A stretch of 14,605 nt of DNA from an uncultured Flavobacteriales bacterium (GTDB lineage Bacteria; Bacteroidota; Bacteroidia; Flavobacteriales_D; Sanyastnellaceae), in contig CALBSW010000159.1 of assembly GCA_937967465.1 (NCBI GenBank), forward strand, positions 1 through 14,605, written 5' to 3'. The translations under genes were made by a program, and so were the position numbers. Every line of letters begins with the position of its first letter. Positions within the stretch are counted from its first letter, which is position 1. The notes under the pieces were generated by a model, which made no database searches, was not told where the DNA came from, and was given only the letters and a program-made list of their open reading frames with translations. This document shows, piece after piece, positions 6,271 through 14,142 of this stretch.

Positions 6271-7221
6271 ATGCTTCAGCGTCTCCTTCCCTTTGCCTTT
6301 CTGCTTCCCCTGCTCTGGCTCGGCGGCTGCGTCCCGATGAGCCAATTCGCCGAGGTTCGCGATGACCGGGACACCTTGGACCGGGACCTCTCCGTCTTGA
6401 CCGAACAAGCCGAGGCCCTGCGCCTTGCGGTCGCTGAAAAAGACGGTCAAGCCCGGGAGGATGCCCGCCGCATTCAGACCCTCGAAGCCGACACCAACCG
6501 GCTCGGTCAGGCCTTGCGCAGCCAGCAAATCCGGAACACCGAGCTCGAAGACCTCAATGCCATGCTCACCGACGAGCTCGACCGGAAGCGCTCCGCGTCA
6601 GGTGCAGAGCAGGCGGCCTTGCTCGCCGAACTCCAGCGCATCCGCACGGACCTGCAGTTTCAGGAAGACAGCCTGCTGGCCCTCGAACGCGATTTGCGCG
6701 CCCGGGAAGCCCGGGTGGCCGAATTGACCCGGCTGCTCGAAGCCCAGAAAAAGGCAGGCGAAGCACTGCGGGCCAAGCTCAGCAACGCCTTGTTTGCCTT
6801 CCGCAACCGCGGACTTGAAGTCGAGGAGCGCGAAGGCAAGGTCTACGTGCGCTTGTCCTCCAAGCTGCTCTTCGCCTCCGGCAGCACTGCGATCGACCCC
6901 GAAGGCAAGCAAGCGCTCGTAGAACTGGCGCAGGCGATCGAGGGAGAGAACGGGTTCGAAGTGGTGGTCGAGGGCCACACCGACGATGTGGCGTTCAACC
7001 GGCCCAATCCCCCTCGGAACAACTGGGAACTGAGCGCCTTGAGGGCCACCGCCGTGATCGAAGTGATGACCGGAAACAGCAGCCTCGCTCCCGGATTGCT
7101 GACTGCAGCCGGGCGCAGCGAGTACCATCCGCGCGACCCGGAAGACCGGGCGCGGAACCGCCGCATCGAAGTCGTGCTGAGCCCGAAGTTGGACGGGCTC
7201 TACGACCTCCTCGAAGAATGA
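6271..7221 (+). CDS. OmpA-domain outer-membrane lipoprotein with long coiled coil
   Basis: The protein has 316 residues. The start at 6271 is chosen because it opens a lipoprotein signal peptide ending in the lipobox LGGC, with the lipidated cysteine at residue 20. The longer frame from 6073 overlaps the preceding gene and has no signal. Residues about 27-190 are highly charged, with heptad-like Leu/Ala spacing, a predicted long coiled coil. Residues about 195-306 form an OmpA C-terminal (MotB/Pal-like) domain, with 'LLFASGSTAI', EGHTDD (234-239), NWELSALRA (251-259) and RNRRIEV. The two residues known to hold diaminopimelate, Asp238 and Arg258, are present. The role is to tether the outer membrane to peptidoglycan from the periplasm. 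It meets the next gene head-on: its stop codon (7219-7221) directly abuts the stop of the opposite-strand gene. Confidence 0.92.
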   Translation: MLQRLLPFAFLLPLLWLGGCVPMSQFAEVRDDRDTLDRDLSVLTEQAEALRLAVAEKDGQAREDARRIQTLEADTNRLGQALRSQQIRNTELEDLNAMLTDELDRKRSASGAEQAALLAELQRIRTDLQFQEDSLLALERDLRAREARVAELTRLLEAQKKAGEALRAKLSNALFAFRNRGLEVEEREGKVYVRLSSKLLFASGSTAIDPEGKQALVELAQAIEGENGFEVVVEGHTDDVAFNRPNPPRNNWELSALRATAVIEVMTGNSSLAPGLLTAAGRSEYHPRDPEDRARNRRIEVVLSPKLDGLYDLLEE

Positions 7222-8184
7222 TCAGTTGATCGGGAGCAGGAAGGAACCCTGGGCAATGCTGATGCCGCCCGTTCCATCGCTACCGATCAGGCTTCCTCCG
7301 AAGGTGCCCACGGCAATGCCGCCGGCCTCGGGGAGGATGTAGATGATCTCCACGGTGAAGTTGGCGCCGGGCTGGGCCGAGGTGTACATCTGACCGCCCG
7401 GGGCGTTGTAGGTGCACACACCGGCTGGCGCGCTGCTCTCGTTCAGCGCAATCTGCGCCCCTGCAATCCAACCCACGCTCGGCTCAGGAAGCGTCATGCC
7501 GATGCCGTCCGTGGTGATGGACACCCCGCCGAGGTTGAGCGTGGTTCCATCGAGCGAGCAGGTCGTTTCAAAGTCGGCCACCAACTCGGTGCCGTTGGCT
7601 TTCCAATCCATCATGCCATCGCAAGGCGGGCAGATGGTGCCGCCGCAGTCGATGTACAGCTCGTCGCCGTCCAAGAGGCCGTTGGTGCAGTCCCCGTCCG
7701 TCGGACAGGCCGGGCAATCCGGACCGCCGCAGTCGACTCCGAGCTCCTCGCCATTCAGCAGGCCGTCCTCGCAAGACGGGCAGGCCTCGCAGTCTGGACC
7801 GCCGCAGTCGACGTCGATCTCGTTGCCGTTCAGCAGGCCATCGCCACAGAGCTCTCCGCAATCGATGCCCGTGTCACCACCGCAATCGATGCCGGACTCA
7901 CCCGGGTCGAGCTGGCCGTTGAAGTTGACATCACACGGTGCGCACTCGCCGCCGCAATCCACCCACTGCTCGCCGAGCACTTGGTCCCAGACACCGTTCT
8001 CGCACGGGTCGCAGGGCTGGCAGATGGAACCGCCGCAATCCACCAGTTCCTCACCGTTGTTGAGGATGCCGTCGAAACAGTTTGGGCCGATCAGGTTGTC
8101 GTCATTGAGGCAGGAGCTGCCGAAGGCAATGGCGAAGAAGGCAAGTGCCACGAGGGCAAAGGAGGGAAGGCGGAACGAGGTCAT
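7222..8184 (-). CDS. Lipoprotein with six Cys-rich 'DCGG' repeats and an unknown C-terminal domain
   Basis: The protein has 320 residues. The start at 8184 is chosen because it gives a lipoprotein signal (hydrophobic residues 9-22, lipobox GSSC, lipidated Cys25). The longer frame adds 35 residues without signal character. Residues 36-190 hold six repeats of about 25 residues with the core C-x-(D/N)-G-x-x-x-x-G-E-x-x-x-D-C-G-G-x-x-C-x-x-C. This short Cys/Gly/Asp repeat recurs in surface proteins of Bacteroidota and is often joined to other extracellular modules. The acidic 'D-x-N-x-N-G' stretch in repeat 3 resembles a calcium-binding loop. The remaining 130 residues (191-320) are a beta-rich, Gly-rich domain that I do not recognise. 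The protein is probably anchored in the outer membrane, with disulfides formed outside the cytoplasm. A binding function is unknown. The gene converges on the OmpA-like gene and diverges from recJ. Confidence 0.85.
   Translation of the reverse strand: MTSFRLPSFALVALAFFAIAFGSSCLNDDNLIGPNCFDGILNNGEELVDCGGSICQPCDPCENGVWDQVLGEQWVDCGGECAPCDVNFNGQLDPGESGIDCGGDTGIDCGELCGDGLLNGNEIDVDCGGPDCEACPSCEDGLLNGEELGVDCGGPDCPACPTDGDCTNGLLDGDELYIDCGGTICPPCDGMMDWKANGTELVADFETTCSLDGTTLNLGGVSITTDGIGMTLPEPSVGWIAGAQIALNESSAPAGVCTYNAPGGQMYTSAQPGANFTVEIIYILPEAGGIAVGTFGGSLIGSDGTGGISIAQGSFLLPIN
7615..8079 (-). repeat. Six tandem cysteine-rich DCGG repeats
   Basis: DCGG motifs occur at residues 49-52, 76-79, 100-103, 126-129, 151-154 and 179-182 of the lipoprotein, so the period is 24-28 residues. 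Repeats 4 and 5 are the most alike. They share DNA words such as GGACCGCCGCAGTCGAC and TTCAGCAGGCC (+ strand) at an exact 75-base offset, suggesting a recent duplication. Repeat 3 has lost its leading cysteine and has an EF-hand-like acidic loop plus an extra TGID insertion. Confidence 0.88.
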
Positions 8185-8189
8185 CGTTG

Positions 8190-8197
8190 TATCTTTC
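8190..8197 (+). promoter_or_regulatory. Weak candidate -7 box for recJ
   Basis: TATCTTTC differs from TAnnTTTG in the last base. It lies in the 103-base divergent gap, about 90 bases before the recJ ATG. No TTG is found at the expected upstream spacing, so this is only a suggestion. I could not find a convincing box for the opposite-strand lipoprotein gene in the same gap. Confidence 0.22.
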
Positions 8198-8287
8198 AAG
8201 TCGCGCAATTTAAGGGAGTCCGGTCCGATTGCGAGCGGTCTTCCGTGAAGTTCCGCGCCTGCCCGGAGGCCCCGCGTTCCACTGTTC

Positions 8288-10012
8288 ATGACCCGTCAAC
8301 CACACGTTCCTCCAGCCGATTGGTCTCCCCGCGCAGCTGGCAGGGAGCAATTGGGCAACGTGAACGCCGATGAATTGGTTGCGCGACTGCTGGAGCTTCG
8401 CGGCGTCCAAGGAGCCGATTCCGACGCTTTTTTCTCTCCTGAACTCGACCACCTCCATGACCCGGACGACATGCTCGGCATGGAGCAGGCCGTCGACCGC
8501 CTGGTCGAAGCCCAGCGGGAGGGACAGCGCATCATGGCCTATGGAGACTACGATGTCGACGGGGCCACATCGGTCTCCCTCATCCAGGAGTTCTTGAGCA
8601 ACAATGGGTTCGACGTTCTCCCCTACATCCCCGACCGCTACAGCGAAGGCTATGGCCTGTCCGAGGAAGGGGTAAAGACGGCTGCGGAATCCGGGTGCAG
8701 CATCATCATCACGCTGGACTGCGGTATCCGGGCCGTCGATCGTGTGGCCGAAGCCAAGGCGCTCGGCATTGACGTGATCATCTGTGACCACCATTTGCCG
8801 GGCTCCACCATGCCCGACGCCCACACCATTCTCAACCCCAAACAACCGGGGTGCGAATACCCGTTCAAAGAACTGAGCGGATGCGGCGTGGCGTTCAAAT
8901 TGACCCAGGCCCTGACGGAGCGCTTCGGGCTCTCGCCCATGAGCGCCTACGACGGATTGGACCTGGTCGCCTTGAGCATCGCGTCCGACTTGGTCGTGGT
9001 GACCGGAGAAAACCGCGTGCTGCTTCACCATGGGCTCCGGACCATTGCGCGCAATGCCCGCCCCGGCATCCGCGCCCTGCTGCAGGTGGTGAAGTGCACC
9101 CCCGATTACTTGACCGTTCGCGACATCATTTCCCGGATCAGTCCGAGGATCAATGCCGCCGGCAGGATGTCGCGCGCCACCGAAGCGGTGGAGCTGCTCA
9201 CCGCCCGCAACGAGACGCGTGCCAACGAGCTCGCCCTCAACCTCGACCGGCTCAACCAGATTCGCCGCTCCTACGACGCAGAGGTCACGGAAGCCGCGAT
9301 CCAACAGCTCGCCGAGCGGCCGGATTACGAGCACATCAACATCGTCTGGGGCAAGAATTGGCACCGCGGGGTCATTGGCATTGTCGCCACCCGCCTCGTC
9401 GAGCACCGCTATCGGCCCAGCATCGTGATCAGCGATGACGACGGCGTCCTCGTCGGCAGTGCACGCTCCACACCCGGCCTCGACATCCACGCCCTCATCC
9501 GCGAGTGCAAGGAACACCTCATCCAATATGGAGGCCACGCCATGGCGGCAGGCATCACGGTCAAGCCCGGTGAAGCCGAAGCCTTTGCCAAGGCGCTGGA
9601 CGCAGTCGTGGGACGGGAACTTCAAGCGGTCAGCAAACGTGAGCCGCGCCATTTTGACCTCGAAATCGACCTGTCCTTGTGCTCCAAGGACCTGCTCACC
9701 CGACTGCGCGAGTTCGAGCCGTTCGGTCCGGGTGCGCCTGCGCCGGTGTTCCTCGCCCGGGAAGTGAAGCTCGCCCAAGCCCCCCGCACCGTGGGCAAGG
9801 GGGACCGCCACATCCGCATCGCCATGAGCATGGGGAACGGACAGCGTCCGCTGGATGCCGTCGGGTTCGGGTTGGGCCACAGGCTTCCGGCCTTGTTGAC
9901 TGCCGAACGGCTGGACGTGGTCTTCCGCGTCGAGACCGAATGCTATCGGGGTGTGCTTCAACCTCGAATCACTCTGCTCGATTTCTGGTCCCACCGTCGG
10001 GACGGACTCTGA
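8288..10012 (+). CDS. recJ: Single-stranded-DNA-specific 5'-3' exonuclease RecJ
   Basis: The 574-residue length is normal for RecJ. The DHH phosphoesterase core is complete. It has motif I YGDYDVDG (85-92), motif II around 'ITLDCGIR', motif III CDHHLPG with the Asp-His-His at 167-169, and the downstream 'NPKQPGCEYPF'. The RecJ-specific SPRINAAGRM lies at about 285-294. The DHHA1 domain shows 'GKNWHRGVIGIVATRL' (from 355) and the nucleic-acid-binding YGGHAMAAGI (from 414). An OB-like C-terminal domain follows to the end. RecJ degrades single-stranded DNA 5' to 3' with Mn2+ or Mg2+ in recombinational and mismatch repair in the cytoplasm. Its TGA stop directly abuts the stop of the convergent dnaG. 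Confidence 0.97.
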   Translation: MTRQPHVPPADWSPRAAGREQLGNVNADELVARLLELRGVQGADSDAFFSPELDHLHDPDDMLGMEQAVDRLVEAQREGQRIMAYGDYDVDGATSVSLIQEFLSNNGFDVLPYIPDRYSEGYGLSEEGVKTAAESGCSIIITLDCGIRAVDRVAEAKALGIDVIICDHHLPGSTMPDAHTILNPKQPGCEYPFKELSGCGVAFKLTQALTERFGLSPMSAYDGLDLVALSIASDLVVVTGENRVLLHHGLRTIARNARPGIRALLQVVKCTPDYLTVRDIISRISPRINAAGRMSRATEAVELLTARNETRANELALNLDRLNQIRRSYDAEVTEAAIQQLAERPDYEHINIVWGKNWHRGVIGIVATRLVEHRYRPSIVISDDDGVLVGSARSTPGLDIHALIRECKEHLIQYGGHAMAAGITVKPGEAEAFAKALDAVVGRELQAVSKREPRHFDLEIDLSLCSKDLLTRLREFEPFGPGAPAPVFLAREVKLAQAPRTVGKGDRHIRIAMSMGNGQRPLDAVGFGLGHRLPALLTAERLDVVFRVETECYRGVLQPRITLLDFWSHRRDGL

Positions 10013-12052
10013 TCAGCCGGGCTTTCGCACGTCTTCGTCCCGCATGTCGTGCAGGATGGTGCTCTCGAAGTGCCGTGCGAGCAGGCTGACCCGCTTGGAC
10101 ACCGCCATCTTTTTGCGCAACAGGGCGGTCTCCTCGGACTCGGGGTCTTCCGATGTCGACGGGTCCTCCGCCATTTCCTCCAAGCGCTTCCGGATCCGAT
10201 AGCCTTCCCCACGGGCCTCATCGAGCATGAGGCGGTGCAGGGCCCCTTGCAATGCCGCCTTCAATTGGTCCTCCTCGGTTTCCGGCTGGATGCCGTGTCG
10301 GTCGAGCCAATTGTTGCTCAAGGTGAATTCGGACACCAACAAGTCCGCGGTCAATTCCATGACCTCCGGATCATTCAAGCCCAAGTCTTCCGCCAGCGGA
10401 ATGCGCCCGTCCACCATCTCCTCGCGGACATGCTGCACCACGCGGTCCACCACCGGGTTGCGGATGGCCAGGCCCAGTGAATCCAACTCGTGCATCATGA
10501 ATTCCGCCAGTGCGACTTCAATCGTCGCGGGCTCTCCGTCCTCCGTGGGCTCCGGTGCCTCCACGCCTTCGGGCAACTCCAAGGTCACCTTGTGCCGGCC
10601 GTATTGGAGCAGCAGCCGCAGCAAATCCTTCTCCCGGACCTCGCGGCCCACCTTGCCCGACAGCCGCGGCGCACCAATGGGCGAATCGACTTGGGGCTTC
10701 AAGGAGGGCAGGGGCGCCTTGGCTTCCTTTTCCAGTTTCTGGATGGCTTGCCGTCCAAGCTCCCCCAACAGGTCGTCCACCTGCATGCCCAGCTGGGCCG
10801 CACTTTCCTGAACGTAGATGGTGCGCTTGAGCTCGTCTGGAACCTGTGCGATGCTCTGCACGACACTGCGCACCATGTCCGCCCGCTTCACGGGGTCGTC
10901 TGCGGCCTCTGCCTGCAGCAGGTCGATTTTGAACCGGATGAAATCGAGGCTGTTCTCGGCCAGCCATTCCATCAGGGCCTCCTTGCCAAGGCGCTTGGCA
11001 AACGTGTCCGGATCCTCGCCGTCGGGCAACACGGCCACCTTGACGTCGAGGCCTTCGCCCAGCACGATGTCCACACCGCGAATCGCCGCCCGAAGTCCGG
11101 CGGGGTCGCCGTCGAACAGCATCGTCATCTGCTTGCTGAACCGCCGCAGCAGACGCACCTGCTCCACCGTCAACGCCGTGCCGGAGCTGGCCACCACATT
11201 CCGGACGCCCGCCTGGTGCATGGCCATGACATCCGTGTAGCCCTCCACCAGGATGGAGCGGTCCTCCCGCACAATCTCGTTTCGCGCCTGGTGGATGCCG
11301 TACAGCGCCCGCGACTTGTCGTACAGCGGACTCTCGGGACTGTTGATGTACTTGGGGACCTTCTTGTCCGTCTTCAGCGTACGCCCGCCAAAACCGATGA
11401 CCCGGCCCGTCACATCGCGGATCGGGAAAATGACCCGGCCGCGGTAGAAGTCGTACAGGGTGCCGTCTTCGCGACGCTTGGCCAGTCCACTGGTCTCCAA
11501 CCACTTGTCCTGATAGCCCGCCTTCTTGGCGGCCTCGACCAAGGCGCCCGGTTGGCCCCATCCGGTGTCCGGGCAGTATCCAATGACAAAGTCGCCGATG
11601 GTGGCATCTCCAAAACCCCGTTGGCGGAGGTAACCCAGGCCGACGCTCTTGCCTTCCCCGGTCTCCATCAACTGCTCACTGAACCACTTCTGGGCCCACG
11701 TCGCCAGGTTGGCGAGGCTCTCGCGTTCCGTCTTCTCTTCTTGCTCCTCCTGCGTCAGCTGCCGCTCCTGGATCTCAATGCCGTATTTGTTGGCCAGCCA
11801 GCGCAGCGCCTCCGGGTAAGAGAGCTTTTCGTGCTCCATCAAAAAGGTCACGGCACTGCCGCCCTTGTTGGAGCTGAAGCATTTGAAAATGCCCTTCCCC
11901 GGCACCACGTAGAAGGACGGGGTCTTCTCGTTGGTGAAAGGGCTCAATCCACGCAAGCTCGTCCCGCTCTTCTTGAGCTGGACGAAATCCGAGACCACGT
12001 CTTCAATGACGGTGGCCTGCAGGATGGCGTCGACGGTGTCCTTTGGAATCAT
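10013..12052 (-). CDS. dnaG: DNA primase DnaG with degenerate zinc-binding domain
   Basis: The protein has 679 residues. It synthesises RNA primers for the replisome with the DnaB helicase. The N-terminal domain keeps the CHC2 primase fold signature ('NEKTPSF' at 41-47, 'KGG..VTFLMEHE'), but the zinc-ligand places read Ser37, Thr40, Cys58 and Ser61 instead of Cys-His-Cys-Cys. This pattern is familiar from flavobacterial primases. The catalytic core has 'DFYRGRVIFPIRD..G' and a Toprim domain with Glu270 in VEGYTDV and the DGD pair at 314-316. The C-terminal part (about 540-679) is the expected helicase-binding region. The start at 12052 gives the standard MIPKDTVDAI-type N-terminus. The gene follows the kinase-regulator pair after 59 bases with no terminator between, so it may share their transcript. 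Confidence 0.96.
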   Translation of the reverse strand: MIPKDTVDAILQATVIEDVVSDFVQLKKSGTSLRGLSPFTNEKTPSFYVVPGKGIFKCFSSNKGGSAVTFLMEHEKLSYPEALRWLANKYGIEIQERQLTQEEQEEKTERESLANLATWAQKWFSEQLMETGEGKSVGLGYLRQRGFGDATIGDFVIGYCPDTGWGQPGALVEAAKKAGYQDKWLETSGLAKRREDGTLYDFYRGRVIFPIRDVTGRVIGFGGRTLKTDKKVPKYINSPESPLYDKSRALYGIHQARNEIVREDRSILVEGYTDVMAMHQAGVRNVVASSGTALTVEQVRLLRRFSKQMTMLFDGDPAGLRAAIRGVDIVLGEGLDVKVAVLPDGEDPDTFAKRLGKEALMEWLAENSLDFIRFKIDLLQAEAADDPVKRADMVRSVVQSIAQVPDELKRTIYVQESAAQLGMQVDDLLGELGRQAIQKLEKEAKAPLPSLKPQVDSPIGAPRLSGKVGREVREKDLLRLLLQYGRHKVTLELPEGVEAPEPTEDGEPATIEVALAEFMMHELDSLGLAIRNPVVDRVVQHVREEMVDGRIPLAEDLGLNDPEVMELTADLLVSEFTLSNNWLDRHGIQPETEEDQLKAALQGALHRLMLDEARGEGYRIRKRLEEMAEDPSTSEDPESEETALLRKKMAVSKRVSLLARHFESTILHDMRDEDVRKPG

Positions 12053-12111
12053 GCGGGCGGAAAACGGAAAAGCAAGGTAGCGTCTCCATTCCGGTCCTCA
12101 CCCCGCCATGT

Positions 12112-12807
12112 TCAGTCGGCGATGAGTTTGAACCCTTTGCCGTGCACGTTCAGGATTTCCACCCGCTCGTCCTCCTTCAGGTGCTTGCGCAACTTGGCGA
12201 TGTAGACATCCATGCTGCGGCCATTGAAGTAATTCGCATCGCCCCAGATGGCGTTGAGCGCGTACTCCCGCTCCAGCAAGGCGTTCTTGGCCTTGGCGAG
12301 CAGGAACAGGAGTTCGTTTTCCTTGGTGGTCAAACGCTGGGCCGCGTCTCCCAGCTTGAGTTCTTGCCGGTTGTAGTCGTAGGCATACTTGCCGATTGTC
12401 ATTTCACCGACTTCCTCCTCCGTGTCGGGGAGGGCAGCGGACCGACGCAGGATGGCTTCGATGCGGGCCTCGAGTTCGTCCATGGAGAACGGCTTCGTCA
12501 TGTAGTCGTCCGCTCCGGCTTTGAAGCCCTGCAGTGTGTCTTCGCGCTGGCTCTTCGCCGTCAGGAACAGGATGGGCACGTGGCGGTTCAGGCTTCGAAT
12601 TTCTTCGGCCACCTGGAAGCCGTCCTTGACCGGCATCATCACGTCGAGGATCACGAAATCATAGGATCCCACGCGGAACTGACGCATGCCTTCCGCCCCG
12701 TCTTGGGCCCAGGTGGCGTTGTACCCTTTCCGGATCAAGAAGTCCGACAACAATTTGCCGAGGTTGGGATCGTCTTCGCAGAGGAGAATGTCGAGCTGTT
12801 GTTTCAT
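12112..12807 (-). CDS. OmpR-family response regulator, RprY-like
   Basis: The protein has 231 residues. The receiver domain (about 5-120) has the acidic pair Asp12/Asp13, the phosphoacceptor Asp55 in ILDVMMP, Thr83 and Lys105 in TKPF, so it should be phosphorylatable. The C-terminal winged helix (about 135-230) has 'LTTKENELLFLLA', 'GRSMDVYIAKLRKHL' and 'VHGKGFKL', typical of the OmpR/PhoB DNA-binding domain. Sequence style and the paired kinase place it with RprY of Bacteroides. It is expected to bind DNA as a dimer and adjust transcription, possibly of envelope genes; targets are not visible here. Its ATG overlaps the stop of the kinase gene (ATGA at 12804-12807), pointing to translational coupling. 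Confidence 0.94.
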   Translation of the reverse strand: MKQQLDILLCEDDPNLGKLLSDFLIRKGYNATWAQDGAEGMRQFRVGSYDFVILDVMMPVKDGFQVAEEIRSLNRHVPILFLTAKSQREDTLQGFKAGADDYMTKPFSMDELEARIEAILRRSAALPDTEEEVGEMTIGKYAYDYNRQELKLGDAAQRLTTKENELLFLLAKAKNALLEREYALNAIWGDANYFNGRSMDVYIAKLRKHLKEDERVEILNVHGKGFKLIAD

Positions 12808-14120
12808 GATGGCGTCGTTTGGGGGAAAACCAAGGTGAACGTGCTGCCCTCGCCGGCCTCACTTACAACGTCGATTTGCGCGCCATGTTGCTGCATCACT
12901 GCATGGACATAGCTCAAACCAAGGCCGAAGCCCTTCACGTCGTGGACATTTCCGGTGGGCACACGATACAGCTTATCAAAAACCTTGCCCAAATGCTCTT
13001 TGGCGATGCCGATGCCATTGTCGGTGAAGGCCACATGCAGGTGGCCCGCGTCATTCCACGACCGCACGGTCAGCCTCGGTTGGTCCCCGCCGTACTTGAT
13101 CGCGTTGTCCACGAGGTTGAACACGACGTTCATCAAATGGGTGCGGTCCCCATCGATCAGCGGATTGGTGGCTTTGAGCTGGCTCGCAGCAGATCCGCCC
13201 TGCTTCCGGATGTGGATGGCGTGGTTCCGCAGCACCTCTTCGACGAGGTCGTGGAAGTTGATGCGCTGGCGGTACAATTCCAGCTCACCCTGGTCCAACA
13301 TGGCCGCGCGCAAGACGTTTTCGACGAGCTGACCGAGGCGCTTGTTTTCGGAGCGGATGAGCTGCACGTAGTAGCGCACATTGTCAGGGTCGCCTGACAT
13401 CGCTGGGTCGAGCAAGGCCTCCCCTGCCAGTCCAATGGTGGAAATCGGTGTCTTCAGCTCGTGCGTCATGTTGTTGATGAGGTCGCTCTTGAGCCGGTTC
13501 AACCGTTCGGCCTTGCGCAGTCCCGCCGCAGCATAGGCGGTGAAGAACACGAGGACGACCATGAGGATGAGGTTGGCGGTGAGCTGAAGCCACATGTCGC
13601 CAGCCAGGACGAGTGCTTTCCTCGGGAAGATCACCGTGTAGAGTTGCACCCCTTCGAGTGTCTCGTTCTCGCCGACCGGAATCCGATAGCCCGCCTCTGC
13701 GAATTGGTCCAGCCGATCCACGTCGTCATCCTGCAGAAAAAGAGGGCGGCCATACCGGTCGAGCAGGGCGGACCGGAACTCGAAGTCCACGTCGCGGTTC
13801 CGCAACACGGCAGTCAACAAGCTGTCGACCACTGCCATGCTGTACTCCCGCTGGATGGCGGCATCCGCTCGACGCGCTGCCAGGCTGTCCGCTGCAGGGC
13901 CCGTAGCCGGCGCCAATCCACCAGTTGGAATCGGCGGGAACACCGCCCCCGACAAATCGAGGATGGATTGCACCTCGACGAGTGCCGTTCGCGCCTGCTC
14001 GTCAAACAAGGTGGTGCGCGCATCCACCAGGGCCCGAATCCAGCTGAATTGCAGGGCAAGCAGTCCCATCAGGAGGCTGCCCATCCCAAGGACGAGGACG
14101 ATGGTTCGGCGCTGGCGCAT
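12804..14120 (-). CDS. Membrane sensor histidine kinase, RprX-like, without HAMP
   Basis: The protein has 438 residues. Transmembrane segment 1 is about residues 6-28, a periplasmic sensor region of about 150 residues follows, and transmembrane segment 2 is about 180-200. Only about 20 residues separate the second membrane segment from the phosphoacceptor His220 in MTHELKTP, so there is no room for a HAMP linker. The HATPase domain carries the N box DNAIKYG (Asn339), the G1 box TDNGIGIA, the F box KVFDKLYRV and the G2 box GFGLGLS. It should autophosphorylate and pass phosphate to the regulator encoded directly downstream. The periplasmic region shows no domain I recognise, so the signal is unknown. 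It diverges from prs across 67 bases. The start at 14120 keeps a basic N-terminus (MRQRR) before the first membrane helix. Confidence 0.94.
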   Translation of the reverse strand: MRQRRTIVLVLGMGSLLMGLLALQFSWIRALVDARTTLFDEQARTALVEVQSILDLSGAVFPPIPTGGLAPATGPAADSLAARRADAAIQREYSMAVVDSLLTAVLRNRDVDFEFRSALLDRYGRPLFLQDDDVDRLDQFAEAGYRIPVGENETLEGVQLYTVIFPRKALVLAGDMWLQLTANLILMVVLVFFTAYAAAGLRKAERLNRLKSDLINNMTHELKTPISTIGLAGEALLDPAMSGDPDNVRYYVQLIRSENKRLGQLVENVLRAAMLDQGELELYRQRINFHDLVEEVLRNHAIHIRKQGGSAASQLKATNPLIDGDRTHLMNVVFNLVDNAIKYGGDQPRLTVRSWNDAGHLHVAFTDNGIGIAKEHLGKVFDKLYRVPTGNVHDVKGFGLGLSYVHAVMQQHGAQIDVVSEAGEGSTFTLVFPQTTPS

Positions 14121-14124
14121 GATG

Positions 14125-14132
14125 TAAAATTA
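14125..14132 (-). promoter_or_regulatory. Candidate -7 box for the kinase-regulator operon
   Basis: On the - strand TAATTTTA (14132 to 14125) matches TAnnTTTG except in the last base, and ends four bases before the ATG. If used, transcription would begin at or about one base before the start codon, giving a leaderless message. The -33 element is not convincing (a CTG about 16 bases upstream). Confidence 0.35.
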
Positions 14133-14142
14133 GGCCTCTGTC

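Noticed and set aside
7615..8079. Regularly spaced short DNA repeats in the Cys-repeat gene, considered as a CRISPR-like array
   Set aside because: The repeats are in frame, vary at third codon positions, encode a conserved protein motif and have no unique spacers of equal length.
8210..9994. Open frame of about 590 codons on the - strand opposite recJ
   Set aside because: It is antisense to a complete RecJ with all motifs. The composition is that of a reverse-frame shadow and it also overlaps the divergent intergenic region.
10490..12205. Open frame of about 570 codons on the + strand opposite dnaG
   Set aside because: It is the antisense shadow of dnaG, rich in His/Leu/Gln repeats, with no recognisable domain.
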